NCBI RefSeq assembly: GCF_009753715.1
Contig: NZ_WQMS01000013.1
Coordinates: forward strand, 128,796-192,795
Source: Sphingomonas horti
Lineage (GTDB): Bacteria; Pseudomonadota; Alphaproteobacteria; Sphingomonadales; Sphingomonadaceae
DNA: 64,000 bases
Reading direction: 5' to 3'
Of the stretch, positions 26,601 through 37,243 are shown in pieces. Under the pieces are notes generated by a model. The model was not told the DNA's origin and did no database searches. It saw only the letters and a list, made by a program, of their open reading frames with translations. Made by a program: the position numbers and the translations under genes. Each line of letters opens with the position of its first letter. Position 1 is the stretch's first letter.

Positions 26601-27104
26601 TTAGCCCCGCCCGCTGATCCGGGCGACTTCGCGGTCGACAGTGGCCTGGACGATGCCGGGCAGGTTCGCGTCGAGCCAGTCCTTCAGCATCGGGCGCAGC
26701 ATGTCGCGGACCAGACCTTCGAGCGTGTTGTCGGCGGCGGGGTCCTCGGGCTTGACGACCATGCGCGAAAGCGCGGCGAGCGCGTGGCGGGTCGCGGCCT
26801 CGGTGGTCGCGGAGAGCAAGGCGCCGGCCTCATCCTCGGCAGACGGCGCCGGCGGACGCGGCGGCGGCGCGAACGGAGCCGGCGAGAGCGCGGGCGCTTC
26901 CTCGGCGGCAAGCGGCTCGGCCGCGGGCGCGTCCATCGTCTCGGGCTCGCCGATCGGCTGGTTCAACTCCAGCACGTCGGGCTCATCCTCCGGCTCGGGC
27001 ACAGGCGTGCCGCGACGCGGCACCAGCGTCTCGCTGTCTTCGGCAATGATGCGCTTGATGGAGGAGAGTATCTCCTCCATCGACGGCTCGTTCGTCTGGC
27101 TCAT
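26601..27104 (-). CDS. popZ: PopZ-like polar organizing protein (DUF2497)
   Basis: A 167-residue protein. The N terminus [16 protein letters not shown] is the conserved PopZ client-binding helix, the middle is Pro/Ala/Glu-rich and disordered, and the C-terminal helices ([22 protein letters not shown]) form the oligomerisation region. In Caulobacter, PopZ builds a polar matrix that anchors the ParB-parS centromere. The neighbours tolC and valS are the usual ones for this gene in alphaproteobacteria. Its start lies 12 nt after the tolC stop. Confidence 0.9.
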   Translation of the reverse strand: MSQTNEPSMEEILSSIKRIIAEDSETLVPRRGTPVPEPEDEPDVLELNQPIGEPETMDAPAAEPLAAEEAPALSPAPFAPPPRPPAPSAEDEAGALLSATTEAATRHALAALSRMVVKPEDPAADNTLEGLVRDMLRPMLKDWLDANLPGIVQATVDREVARISGRG

Positions 27105-27116
27105 GCCCTGTTCCGG

Positions 27117-28565
27117 CTATTTCGGCCCGACGATTGTTTCCGGCCTCTGCGAGGGCGTGTCAACGGTGCGCGTGGCGATCGTCTTCGGATCGGGGTCGCT
27201 GCTCCAGTCCCAGATCTTGTGGCGGACGCGGCGGTAATTGGCGGTCGGATCGTAGAGCGTCACGCCTTCGAGATCGAGGTCGCGCGCTTCCGCCTGCCCC
27301 ATCGCGGCGAGCAAGGTGAAGGCCGCGACATAGGCGTTGCGCCGTGCCGAGACGAGCTGGACCTGCGCATTCACCAGCTCCTGCTCAGCATTCAGCACTT
27401 CGATGATGGTGCGGTTGCCGACGCTGTTTTCGGCGCGCACGCCTTCCAGCGACAGGGTGTTGGCCGAGACCGCGGTTTCGGCCGAGCGGATCACTTCCTG
27501 TGAGGACTTCCACGCCGCGAAAGCCGCGCGGACCTGCTGGATCACGCCGCGCTCTGCCGCGATCACCTGCTCCAGCGACTGCGACTCGCGCGCCTGGGCC
27601 TGGCGGGTCTGGGCGGCGGGGCGGCCACCCTGGAACAACGGGATCTTGGCCTGGAGGCCGGCGACCGCCTGGCTGGTCTTCTGAGTGATGCCGAGGCCGG
27701 GCACGCCCGAGCCGAGCGTGCCGAGATAGTTGGAATACTGCCCCTGGGTGAAGGCGGAGAGCTTCGGCCGGGTCCCCGCCTCCGCGACGCGGACGTCATA
27801 CTTCGCGGCTTCGCGGCTGCGCTCGGCAGCGGCGAGGTCCGGGTTCTCGCGCAGCGCGACCGCGATCGCTTCCTCCGGCGTCGCCGGCAGGTTCGGCAGC
27901 GGCGGCGGCGGCTGGAGATTGTCCGGCGTGTCGCCGACCAGCGCGATGTAGCGCTCCCGACTGGAAATATAATTCGACTCGGCGGTGCGCAGGTCGCCCT
28001 GGGCAAGCGACAGGCGCGCCTCCGACTGGGCGACGTCGGTGCGGGTCAGATCGCCGACCTCGAAGCGGTCGCGGGTCGCCTGCAGGTTGACCTCGAGCTG
28101 GCGGACATTGGCGCGGTTGAGCTCGACGATCGCGGAATCGCGGATGACGTCGTTATAAGCCGCCACCACCTGGCTGAAGATGCTCGATTCGGTGCCGCGC
28201 AGCGACTCCTCGCCGGCCTCGACGCGCCGGTCGGCGGCGCGGACCGCATTCTTGACCGCCCCGCCCTGATAGATCGGCACGGTGAGGCCGATCGTCGCGT
28301 CGATGCTGCGCGCGGGAAAGGTGAAGGAGTTGGCGGGCGCCAGGTAATTCTCATTGTAGCCGGCGGTGACCTCCGAGCTGGGCAGGCCCGCGGCGCGCTG
28401 GATCGGCACGTTCTCGTCGTTCGCGCGCTGCTGGGCACGCGCGCCGGTCAGCGTCGGGTTGCTGTTATAGGCCTTGGCGAGCGCCTCCTGCAGGGTATCG
28501 GCCGCGGCGGGCGCAGCGAGGGCGAAGGCCGCCGTGGTCGCGATCAGGGTCGTCGGGAAGCGCAT
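27117..28565 (-). CDS. tolC: TolC family outer-membrane efflux protein
   Basis: A 482-residue outer-membrane channel with a Sec signal peptide (ending near APAAADTLQ) and the duplicated OEP domains. The first repeat has GARAQQRANDENVPIQRAAGLPSSEVTAGY-type helices and the second has AGLQAKIPLFQGGR and EVLNAEQELVNAQ. It forms the trimeric exit duct for type I secretion and tripartite pumps, and is a plausible partner of the emrAB pump at 9.7 kb. Confidence 0.94.
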   Translation of the reverse strand: MRFPTTLIATTAAFALAAPAAADTLQEALAKAYNSNPTLTGARAQQRANDENVPIQRAAGLPSSEVTAGYNENYLAPANSFTFPARSIDATIGLTVPIYQGGAVKNAVRAADRRVEAGEESLRGTESSIFSQVVAAYNDVIRDSAIVELNRANVRQLEVNLQATRDRFEVGDLTRTDVAQSEARLSLAQGDLRTAESNYISSRERYIALVGDTPDNLQPPPPLPNLPATPEEAIAVALRENPDLAAAERSREAAKYDVRVAEAGTRPKLSAFTQGQYSNYLGTLGSGVPGLGITQKTSQAVAGLQAKIPLFQGGRPAAQTRQAQARESQSLEQVIAAERGVIQQVRAAFAAWKSSQEVIRSAETAVSANTLSLEGVRAENSVGNRTIIEVLNAEQELVNAQVQLVSARRNAYVAAFTLLAAMGQAEARDLDLEGVTLYDPTANYRRVRHKIWDWSSDPDPKTIATRTVDTPSQRPETIVGPK

Positions 28566-28581
28566 TCGGGGGTTTCTCTCG

Positions 28582-29232
28582 TTAGAACACGAAGGTCTTG
28601 GGACGGGCGAAGCCGGGCAGCGCCGCGGCTTCGCAGTCGGCGAACAGGTCGAGGCCGAAACCGATGCCGGCCTTGCGCCCGACCGCCAGGCGCGACGTTT
28701 CGCGGTCGAGGATCGCGCAGGCGAGCCGGCCGGTCTCGGCGAGCTGATCGACCAGCGCCTGGGGCACCTCCTCGACCAGGCCGTCGATCACGATAAGGTC
28801 GTAGGGCGCGGCGGCAGCCCAGCCCTGCGTCAGCGGCCCTTCGACCAGCTCGATGCGGGTGCCGCCGAGATTCTCGCGGGCAAAGGTGAGCAGCGCCGGA
28901 TCCTCCTCCAGCGCGACGACATGGGCGGCCAGCTTCTCCAGCAGCGCCGCCGTGTAGCCGCTGCCGGCGCCGACCAGCAGCACCTTGTCCTCCGCGCGCA
29001 CGGCGGCGGCGGTGAGCAGCAGGCCCGTCGCTTCGGGAATGTTCAGCGCGCGGCCGGAGCCGAGCGCGACCGGCCGGTCCATATAGGCGAAGGCGCGGCG
29101 CTCGACCGGCACGAACCGCTCCCGCGGGACCTCGGCCATCGCCGCGATCACGCGGGGATCGTTGACGCCGGTCGTCCGCAGCTGGCTCTCCACCATCGCG
29201 CGGCGCATCGCTTCGAAATTCTGCTCGGTCAT
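28582..29232 (-). CDS. pcm: Protein-L-isoaspartate O-methyltransferase family protein
   Basis: A 216-residue SAM-dependent methyltransferase of the PCMT family. The early VESQLRTTGVNDPRV and VPRERFVP blocks and the SAM motif LLVGAGSGYTAALLEKL are present. True PCMT repairs isoaspartyl residues. This alphaproteobacterial paralogue, often placed before tolC, departs from the canonical catalytic loop, so repair activity is likely but not certain. It lies 16 nt before tolC and may be the first gene of a pcm-tolC-popZ unit. Confidence 0.88.
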   Translation of the reverse strand: MTEQNFEAMRRAMVESQLRTTGVNDPRVIAAMAEVPRERFVPVERRAFAYMDRPVALGSGRALNIPEATGLLLTAAAVRAEDKVLLVGAGSGYTAALLEKLAAHVVALEEDPALLTFARENLGGTRIELVEGPLTQGWAAAAPYDLIVIDGLVEEVPQALVDQLAETGRLACAILDRETSRLAVGRKAGIGFGLDLFADCEAAALPGFARPKTFVF

Positions 29233-29398
29233 CGGGCTGCCTATTCGCACAACTGTTTTAGGGACGCAATACACTTGCGTTCCTGTCGCGTCTTATCGGC
29301 AAGGACGGGCGAGGCCAAGCGGGGCATGCCGCCTTATCAGCAAAGCCCGTGCCAGCGCTCGCACTCCAGAGAAACGGCGTGGCGGACCCGTGCCCTCA

Positions 29399-29414
29399 TG
29401 TCCGGAAACGGACA
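29399..29414 (+). promoter_or_regulatory. Small GAAA-loop hairpin in the pcm/crp intergenic region
   Basis: TGTCCG-GAAA-CGGACA is a perfect 6-bp stem with a GAAA tetraloop. CGGAC recurs twice within the next 25 bases (CTGTTCGGACGCGGACAG). The 302-bp gap 29233-29534 holds no other gene-like feature. The repeated CGGAC could be an operator for the Crp-like gene or just local symmetry. Confidence 0.35.
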
Positions 29415-29534
29415 CGGCCTGTTCGGACGCGGACAGAGCGGTTTCGTTTCGCGTGGCAGCGCCCGCGTTTGTCTGCTAAACATAGGCTAAAGAAGGTCGT
29501 AGTGTTTCCGGGGTCCAAGCGGGGGAGTTTAGCC

Positions 29535-30257
29535 ATGAGCCTGAACGGGATGAATCGCTTCGCCGCCCTCGGCCAGGAGGAGCGGCACCATCTCGAGGCC
29601 GCGCTGACCAGCCGCGCCGTCCCCGCCCGCACCGCGCTGGTCGGCGAAGGCGACCCGGCGGGCACGCTTTTCCTGCTCGCCGAAGGCTGGGCCTTCCGCC
29701 ACCAGACCTCGCGCAACGGCAGCCGCCAGATCGTCGGTCTCGCGCTGCCCGGCGACTTCTGCAACCTCGACGTGCTCGCGTTCGGGCGAATCGACTATGG
29801 CGTGCGGATGCTGACGCCGGGCACGCTGCTGACGATCGAGCGCGACAAGGCGCTGGCGCTGGGCGTCTATTTTCCGGCGATCTCCGCCCTGTTCTCGCAA
29901 TCCGCCTTCGCCGAGAACGCGATCCTGAGCCGCTGGACCTTCTGCCTGGGCCGGCTTTCGGCGCAGGAGCGGCTGGCGCATCTGCTGTGCGAGCTCGCGA
30001 TCCGCCGCGGCTTCGAGCAGGACCGCCGCCACGTCAGGATCGAGCTGCCGCTGACCCAGGAGCAGCTGGCGGACGTGCTGGGGCTGACCGGCGTGCACGT
30101 GAACCGCGTGCTGCAGACCCTGCGCGCGCGGGGGCTTGTCGCCAAGCGCGGGCGGATGGTGGAGATTTTCGACTTCCCGGCCCTGCGCGCGATGGCGGGC
30201 TTCGATCCCGCCTATCTGCACCGCGACCCGGCGCGGCCGGAATCGGTCGCCGCCTAG
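29535..30257 (+). CDS. Crp/Fnr family transcriptional regulator
   Basis: A 240-residue regulator. A cyclic-nucleotide-binding-type barrel (GDPAGTLFLLAEGWAF, QIVGLALPGDFCNLD) is joined to a C-terminal HTH (LTQEQLADVLGLTGVHVNRVLQTLRARGLV). No N-terminal cysteine cluster is present, so it is not an oxygen-sensing FNR with an iron-sulfur centre; the ligand is unknown. It is convergent with the end of the caa3 operon (4-nt overlap) and could regulate respiration (inference). The start has GGGGGAG upstream. Confidence 0.9.
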   Translation: MSLNGMNRFAALGQEERHHLEAALTSRAVPARTALVGEGDPAGTLFLLAEGWAFRHQTSRNGSRQIVGLALPGDFCNLDVLAFGRIDYGVRMLTPGTLLTIERDKALALGVYFPAISALFSQSAFAENAILSRWTFCLGRLSAQERLAHLLCELAIRRGFEQDRRHVRIELPLTQEQLADVLGLTGVHVNRVLQTLRARGLVAKRGRMVEIFDFPALRAMAGFDPAYLHRDPARPESVAA

Positions 30258-30799
30258 GCGTCCCGCCCGCCCGCCATGCGGCGATAGCGGCCGGGTGCTT
30301 TCCCTTGCGGGTTGCGGCGCTGCAGGCTCTGCTCTCGCGGCGACGGCGCGTTCTCGATCGTACGCTTGACGCCGTTCTGGGCGAGCGGGAAGACCGCGCC
30401 CAACAGCAGCCCCCAGAGCAGGTGCGCGGCGAGCAGCCAGGCCGCGTGCTCGCCGACCGCGACCGGCCGGCCGATCCACCACTGGAACACGGTGATCGGC
30501 CCGAGCGACCAGGTCAGGAAGCCCCAGCCGAGCCCGAACAGCCAGCCGCCGCGCCGGTCGTTGGCGGCGCGAAGGAAGATCGAGCCGTAGATGCCGCCCG
30601 ATATCGCCAGGCCGGCGATGCTGAGCAGGACCAGCAGCCATTCCGGCACGCCGATCACCTGCGCCGGCATCCGCGCCGAGCCGGTCAGCCAGACCAGCGC
30701 GGCGGCGGGAATGGCGGCGATCCCGGCCGCGATCGCGCCGGCCACTCGGGGTCGCTGCAGCGGCGACGGGTCGCTGCCCTGGAACGGCCAGCCGCTCAC
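30254..30799 (-). CDS. Multi-pass membrane protein of unknown function, last gene of the caa3 operon
   Basis: A 181-residue protein starting at GTG 30799, which overlaps the upstream stop as GTGA. About five hydrophobic helices are predicted (VAGAIAAGIAAIPAAALVWL; LLVLLSIAGLAISGGIYGSIF; LFGLGWGFLTWSLGPITVF; AAWLLAAHLLWGLLLGAVF), then a basic tail. No family is recognised. It resembles the N-terminal membrane part of the upstream GH1-like protein in general build only. Confidence 0.75.
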   Translation of the reverse strand: MSGWPFQGSDPSPLQRPRVAGAIAAGIAAIPAAALVWLTGSARMPAQVIGVPEWLLVLLSIAGLAISGGIYGSIFLRAANDRRGGWLFGLGWGFLTWSLGPITVFQWWIGRPVAVGEHAAWLLAAHLLWGLLLGAVFPLAQNGVKRTIENAPSPREQSLQRRNPQGKAPGRYRRMAGGRDA

Positions 30800-32598
30800 C
30801 GCGCCGCTTCCTTTTCCTGCTCCGGCTGCGGCGGCAGCGCCGCGGTCTCGTCCAGCTCGCCCCAGCGCGGGCAGACGGTCGTGCTGTCGCGGAACATCTC
30901 GATCAGCTGCTTGTAGGCCAGGCCGACGCCGCGCACGTCGCGGTTGAGGTCGAACAGGCCGACGGGCGTGACGTTGCCGATCGGGCGGCTGACCGCGATG
31001 TCCCAATCGATCTGATCGGTCAGGCTGTACCAGGTGAAGCCGACCACCGGCACGCCGGCCTTCCGGATCAGCTCGACATTGTGCCATTGCCGCCACAGCC
31101 ACATCGGCGCGTCGGAGGGATCGCGGCTGTTCGTTTCCGTGTGCATCACCATCCGCTTGTAGCGGCGGTAATATTGGGAGGTGATCACGTACCAGCCGAA
31201 CAGCTCCCCCATCGCATCGGCATGGCCGTCGCGGTTGATGACCTTTTCGTTCCAATCGTAATAATCGACGCCCAGGATGGTCCGCTCCGGCACTTCCTGG
31301 CTCATGAACCAGGCATATTCGTCCTTCGGCATGCCGTTCGCGAACAGGAAGTCGCGCACGTCGTCGCGCGGCGGATGGGCGTAGAGCAGGTCGAGCGGGA
31401 TAAAGCGCCGCTCATTCTCGAAATCGGCGATCCGCTCGATCTCGGGATCGGGACAGCAGGGCTGGTAGAACTCGCTGCTTTCGTTGTTGACGAAGATCGC
31501 GTCCGGCCGCTCGCGCCGCACCGCCTGGGTGACCAGCACCGCCGCCTTGGCGAGGTGCCGCGCGGCGGTGACGAACGAGCGCTCGTCGGTGCACTGCTCG
31601 TTCCACAGCCCTTCGAGCGCCGACAGCCGGGCGCAGACATACATTTCATTGATCGGCGTGTAATGGCCGATCCAGGGATAGCGCCTGGCGAAGGCGCCCG
31701 CATAGTCGCCGAGCGCGTGGCACAGCTCCGGATTCTGGAAATTGCCCAGCCAGTCCGGCAGCCCGAAATGGCAGAAGTCGACGATCGGACAGATGCCGAG
31801 CCGCTGCATCGCAGCCGCCACCTGATCCATGAACGACCAGTCGTAGCGGCCCGGCCCCAGCAGGATCAGGTGCAGCGGCGGCCCGTAGCGCAGGTACGAG
31901 ATGCCGAGCTCCCGCACCAGCTCCAGGTCGCGGCGCCAGTGGCGGTAATGGCCGCAGATCTCCATCTGGTCGACCCGCCAGCTGCCCTTGTCGAGCGTCG
32001 GGTAGCTGCATTCGATCCCGGTCGCGAACATGAAATCCTTCAGCGACGGCGGGTCGGCGGCCGGCTTGAAGATCAGGTCGGGCACCGCGCGGTCCGGCTT
32101 CGGCGCGCGCTCGCTGCCGACCTTCCGGCCGACCGGCCGCGTGTAGAGCGCCCCCATGACCGCGCCCCATAGGGCATGGCCGAGCGCGATGCTGAGCGGG
32201 CCAGTCCAGCCGCCGGACAGGCCGAACAGCCCCGACCAGGGGAAGCGGGTGATCGGCACGTGCATCAGCTCCAGCTGCGGCCGCGCGATCAGGATGGCGA
32301 GCAGCGCCGGCAAGGCTGCGAAGACCAGGCCTTGCTGCCACGGCCGGTACGGCAGCACCGACCAGAAGAAATAGGCGTAGAAGATCGCCCAGAGCGCGCC
32401 GACGCCGAGATGGAGCGCGAGGCCGGCGGGCCACCACAGCCAGCTTCTGCCGTCGTCGACGAACAGGGTGCCGAGCAGGCGGACGATGTCGAACATCGGC
32501 AGGCCGGCCCAGATCAGCAGCCGGGCGGTCGCTTCCCAAGCGAGCGCGCCCGCGACGCCGGCCAGGATCGCCTTCCACCAGGAGACGACGCGGATCAT
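30796..32598 (-). CDS. Membrane-anchored family 1 glycoside hydrolase-like protein
   Basis: A 600-residue fusion. The first ~155 residues hold about four membrane helices. The rest is a TIM-barrel region like family 1 glycosidases (ISYLRYGPPLHLILLGPGRYDWSFMDQ, IVDFCHFGLPDWLGNF). In GH1 enzymes the acid/base Glu is in NEP and the nucleophile in TENG. Here they read PINEMYV (near residue 316) and MHTETNS (near residue 488), so both glutamates may remain but in altered contexts. It overlaps the oxidase subunit IV gene by 4 nt and the next gene by GTGA. Its role in a respiratory operon is unknown. Confidence 0.8.
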   Translation of the reverse strand: MIRVVSWWKAILAGVAGALAWEATARLLIWAGLPMFDIVRLLGTLFVDDGRSWLWWPAGLALHLGVGALWAIFYAYFFWSVLPYRPWQQGLVFAALPALLAILIARPQLELMHVPITRFPWSGLFGLSGGWTGPLSIALGHALWGAVMGALYTRPVGRKVGSERAPKPDRAVPDLIFKPAADPPSLKDFMFATGIECSYPTLDKGSWRVDQMEICGHYRHWRRDLELVRELGISYLRYGPPLHLILLGPGRYDWSFMDQVAAAMQRLGICPIVDFCHFGLPDWLGNFQNPELCHALGDYAGAFARRYPWIGHYTPINEMYVCARLSALEGLWNEQCTDERSFVTAARHLAKAAVLVTQAVRRERPDAIFVNNESSEFYQPCCPDPEIERIADFENERRFIPLDLLYAHPPRDDVRDFLFANGMPKDEYAWFMSQEVPERTILGVDYYDWNEKVINRDGHADAMGELFGWYVITSQYYRRYKRMVMHTETNSRDPSDAPMWLWRQWHNVELIRKAGVPVVGFTWYSLTDQIDWDIAVSRPIGNVTPVGLFDLNRDVRGVGLAYKQLIEMFRDSTTVCPRWGELDETAALPPQPEQEKEAAR

Positions 32599-32915
32599 CG
32601 CTTCGCCGGCAGCTCGTGCCGCTGGAAGGCGTTCGGGATATAGGCCTCATGCCGGTTCGCATAATCGGCGCCGGTCAAGCCGAGCAGGATCATCAGCCAG
32701 AGGAAGCCAGCGCCGGCGAACACGCGGACCAGGCCCGAGCTGCGCCGCAGCTCCATGAAGACAATCACGACGATCAGCGCCTTCAGCGACGCGATGGCAA
32801 TCGCGACCACCAGGTTCCAGCGTCCAAGCGGCAGGAAGGCGAGCCCCGTCGTCGTCGCGAGCAGCACGAGCAGCGCCGCCCAGCAGGCCCAGATCCAGCC
32901 CAGCGCCCGGCTCAT
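32595..32915 (-). CDS. Cytochrome c oxidase subunit IV (caa3 type)
   Basis: A 106-residue protein with three membrane helices, of the prokaryotic COX4 family. The central LVVAIAIASLKALIVVIVFMELR is typical. It is a small accessory subunit of haem-copper oxidases. It overlaps its neighbours by 4 nt on both sides within the leftward oxidase operon. Confidence 0.85.
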   Translation of the reverse strand: MSRALGWIWACWAALLVLLATTTGLAFLPLGRWNLVVAIAIASLKALIVVIVFMELRRSSGLVRVFAGAGFLWLMILLGLTGADYANRHEAYIPNAFQRHELPAKR

Positions 32916-33536
32916 CCCGTACGCCCCGGCAGGTAGATCAGCGGGAACAGGAAGATCCAGACGATGTCCACGAAATGCCAGTAGAGCCCGACCATGCGAA
33001 GCACGGGCGGGCGCGGCGGGCGCCCTGCCCCGATCCGCGCAGCAAGCACCAGCACCATCACGATGCCGATGGTCAGGTGGACCGCGTGCAGCCCAGTCGC
33101 GAAGAAATAGAAGAGGAAGAACAGCTCGCCGATGCCGCCATAGCGGCCGAAGTCAAAGTTCAGCGCCGGCACCAGCCCTTCGCGGTATTCGAGCCAATAT
33201 TCATAGCCCTTGATGCCGATGAAGCTGAGGCCGAGCACCGCGGTAGCGAGCAGGCACAGCACCAGCGGGCGGCGACGGTCTGCCTCTTCGGCGGCCACGG
33301 CGGTCGCCATGAAGGCGCTGCTGGTCAGCAGCACGGCGGTGTTGATCGCGCCCAGCGCGACCCTGGTGTGACGGGCAGCGGCGGCAATCTCGGCGGGCCA
33401 GGCAGTCCTGTAGGCGGAATAGGCGGCGATCAGCGCGCCGAAGAACAGCACTTCGGTCGCCAGGAATGCCCACATGCCGAGCGTCGCCGCCTCGCGCTGC
33501 TGCGAGAGGGTCGCATATTGGAAGGCGGGCGAAGCT

Positions 33537-33544
<8 letters not shown>
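32912..33544 (-). CDS. ctaE: Cytochrome c oxidase subunit III (caa3 type)
   Basis: A 210-residue, five-helix subunit III. Diagnostic parts are [30 protein letters not shown] and the final [21 protein letters not shown]. It stabilises subunit I. ATG 33544 overlaps the subunit I stop by 8 nt; codons further upstream belong to that gene. Confidence 0.93.
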
Positions 33545-35152
<1,608 letters not shown>

Positions 35153-35153
<1 letters not shown>

Positions 35154-36091
35154 CAGCCGGCCCCCTTTCTGCCCAGCGACTGGACATAGGCGACCAGCTT
35201 GGCGAGGTCGTCCTCTCCCACCTGGCCCGCGAAGGACGGCATCACCGGATCATAGCCGGCCGCCACTTCAGATTTCGGCATCAGGATGGAATCGCGGACA
35301 TAGCGCTCGTCCGCGCTGACGACGCGGCCGTCCTGGAGCGCGACGGGACCGCCATAGACGCCGTTCAGGTCGGGCGCGCGGACCGTCCCGCCTGGGCCGT
35401 GGCAACCGCTGCAGCCGAAGGCGTGGAAGAGCTGCTCGCCCTGGGCGGCGAGGCTCTGCTGGCCGCCCCGGTCGCGGAGCCAGCCGGCAAAGGCGCGCGG
35501 CGCCATCACCGTCAGCCAGCCGCCCATCCGGGCATGGTCGGTGCCGCAATATTCGGCGCAGAACAGATGGTAACGGCCCGGCCTGTCCGCCTGGAACCAC
35601 ATGGATTCGTAGCGGCCCGGCACCACGTCCTGCTTGACCCTCAGCGCGGGCACGTAGAAGCTGTGGATCGTGTCCTGCGACGCCATCACGAGGCGGATCG
35701 CGCGGCCGGCGGGGACGTGCAGCTCGTTGATCTCGCGCTGGCCGCCCGGATGCTGGGCCTTCCACATCCACTGCTTGCCGACAACGAAGATCTGCACCGC
35801 ATTCTTCGGCGGGCGGTAGAGGCGCAGATAAAGGTCGGCGCCCCAGACGGCGAGGCCGACGAAGATCAGCAGCGACGCGGTCGTCCAGCCGACTTCCCAT
35901 CGCCAGGTCTTCTCGATCGTGTGGCTGCGGTCCGCGTCGTGGCCGGCGCGGTACCGGGCGGCGAAGAAGATGAGCAGAAAGCAGACGAAGCCGGCGGTCA
36001 GGACGGTGACGATGACCAGACCGATGAACAGCGCGTCCATTTCCCCGGCATAATGGCCCGCCTCGACCGGCCAGACCGGGAAGCCCCGCAT
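35153..36091 (-). CDS. ctaC: Cytochrome c oxidase subunit II with fused cytochrome c domain (caa3)
   Basis: A 312-residue subunit. Two N-terminal membrane helices are followed by the cupredoxin domain with the CuA ligands [12 protein letters not shown], and then a C-terminal cytochrome c domain with CSGCH and a probable Met ligand in PVMPSFAG. The fused cytochrome defines caa3 oxidases and takes electrons from complex III. It overlaps the SCO gene by one base. Confidence 0.95.
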
Positions 36092-36864
36092 CAGCGGACG
36101 CGCTCGCGCCGGATCGACGCGAGGAGGTACAGCGCCAGCGCGACGACGGCGGCGACCGCGGCGATGCGGAGCGCCTGCATCGCGGTATAGGCGATCGTCC
36201 CCGCCTGCGGATCATAGCCGAAGCAGAGCAGCAGCAGCGGATGGGCGGGCGGCTCGACCTGGTCGCGCGCGGCCTCGGCGACGGCGGTCTTCAGCGTGGC
36301 GGGGTCGTGCTCGAAGCCGAGCAGGTAGCGCGCGATGCGACCGTCCGGCGTCAGCACCACGAAGCCGGCGGGATGAGCGTACTGGCCGATGGTCTTGTCG
36401 AACTGATAGCGGAAGCCGACCGCGTCGGCGACGCGCCGGACCTCCGCTTCGGGACCGGTCAGGAAATGCCAGCCGGCCGGGTTGGCGTCCTTGCCGAGAT
36501 AGCCGGCGCGCGCCCGCGCGGCGTCGGCGGGCCCTTCGCTCGGGTCGATGCTGATCGCGACGAATTGGAGGTCGCGGCCCGGCTGAAGGCCCGCCGCCTT
36601 CAGGTCGCGCACCAGACCCGACAGCACCAGGCCGCACAGATTGGGGCAATGGAGATATTCGAGCACCAGCACGGCCGGCTTGTTCGCCAGCAGCGCGCCG
36701 AGCCGGACCGGGCGGCCGCGTTCGTCGCGGAGGACGGTGTCGAGCGGGACCTGAGCGCCGGGGTGCTGGCGAAAGGCGAGCGCGCCGAACTGGGCGGGCT
36801 GCAACCCCGCCCCCGCTGATGGCGCGGCGATGGCGAGCAGGACCCCCACCAGCGCGGCCTTCAT
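36091..36864 (-). CDS. SCO1/SenC family copper chaperone with C-terminal membrane helix
   Basis: A 257-residue thioredoxin-fold protein that delivers copper to CuA of subunit II. Copper ligands are CPNLC (Cys-x3-Cys) and the His in GQYAHPAGFVVL. A signal peptide (ALVGVLLAIAAPSAGA) is at the start, and one membrane helix near the C terminus would anchor it on the periplasmic face. ATGA overlap with the upstream small gene. It is the only copper assembly gene seen in either oxidase cluster. Confidence 0.93.
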   Translation of the reverse strand: MKAALVGVLLAIAAPSAGAGLQPAQFGALAFRQHPGAQVPLDTVLRDERGRPVRLGALLANKPAVLVLEYLHCPNLCGLVLSGLVRDLKAAGLQPGRDLQFVAISIDPSEGPADAARARAGYLGKDANPAGWHFLTGPEAEVRRVADAVGFRYQFDKTIGQYAHPAGFVVLTPDGRIARYLLGFEHDPATLKTAVAEAARDQVEPPAHPLLLLCFGYDPQAGTIAYTAMQALRIAAVAAVVALALYLLASIRRERVR

Positions 36865-37160
36865 CGGCGCCAGCCCTCCGCCGCCACCTGCCGCATCGCG
36901 GCATCGATGCGCTGCAGCCGCGCCGCCTCGGCGGCATCGACACGGGCAAGATCGGCCTTCGGCGCGACCTGCAGCCGCGGTGCCGGCGGCAGCGGCACGA
37001 CCGGCCCTTTCGGGCGATCGACCAGCGCGCGGGCAAAGACCAGGTTCAGCGCGATCATCACCGCGACCACCGTCGCCGCCAGGCCGGCGGCGAGCGCCAC
37101 GATCAGCCAGGGCGACGCGTCGGACCGTTCGAAATCCTGCGCATGATCGGCTTCGGACAT
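36861..37160 (-). CDS. Small single-helix membrane protein, first gene of the caa3 operon
   Basis: A 99-residue protein with one strong membrane helix (WLIVALAAGLAATVVAVMIALNLVF region, about residues 18-42) and a Pro-rich then charged periplasmic tail. No family is recognised. It is the promoter-proximal gene of the oxidase operon, directly after an EcfG-type promoter, and overlaps SCO by ATGA. An oxidase assembly or accessory role is inference from position. Confidence 0.8.
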   Translation of the reverse strand: MSEADHAQDFERSDASPWLIVALAAGLAATVVAVMIALNLVFARALVDRPKGPVVPLPPAPRLQVAPKADLARVDAAEAARLQRIDAAMRQVAAEGWRR

Positions 37161-37199
37161 GGGACGAGGCGCCTCGGGGAAACGAGCGGTCGTCCGGCG

Positions 37200-37224
37200 A
37201 ACGGACCTCAGGAAAATTCGTTCC
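37200..37224 (-). promoter_or_regulatory. EcfG-type (general stress) promoter of the caa3 oxidase operon
   Basis: On the minus strand GGAAC (37224-37220) and CGTT (37203-37200) are separated by exactly 16 nt, a perfect match to the alphaproteobacterial EcfG consensus. Transcription would start near 37192, about 32 nt before the ATG at 37160. Confidence 0.75.
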
Positions 37225-37243
37225 GCCGGCGGGAACCAAAGTC

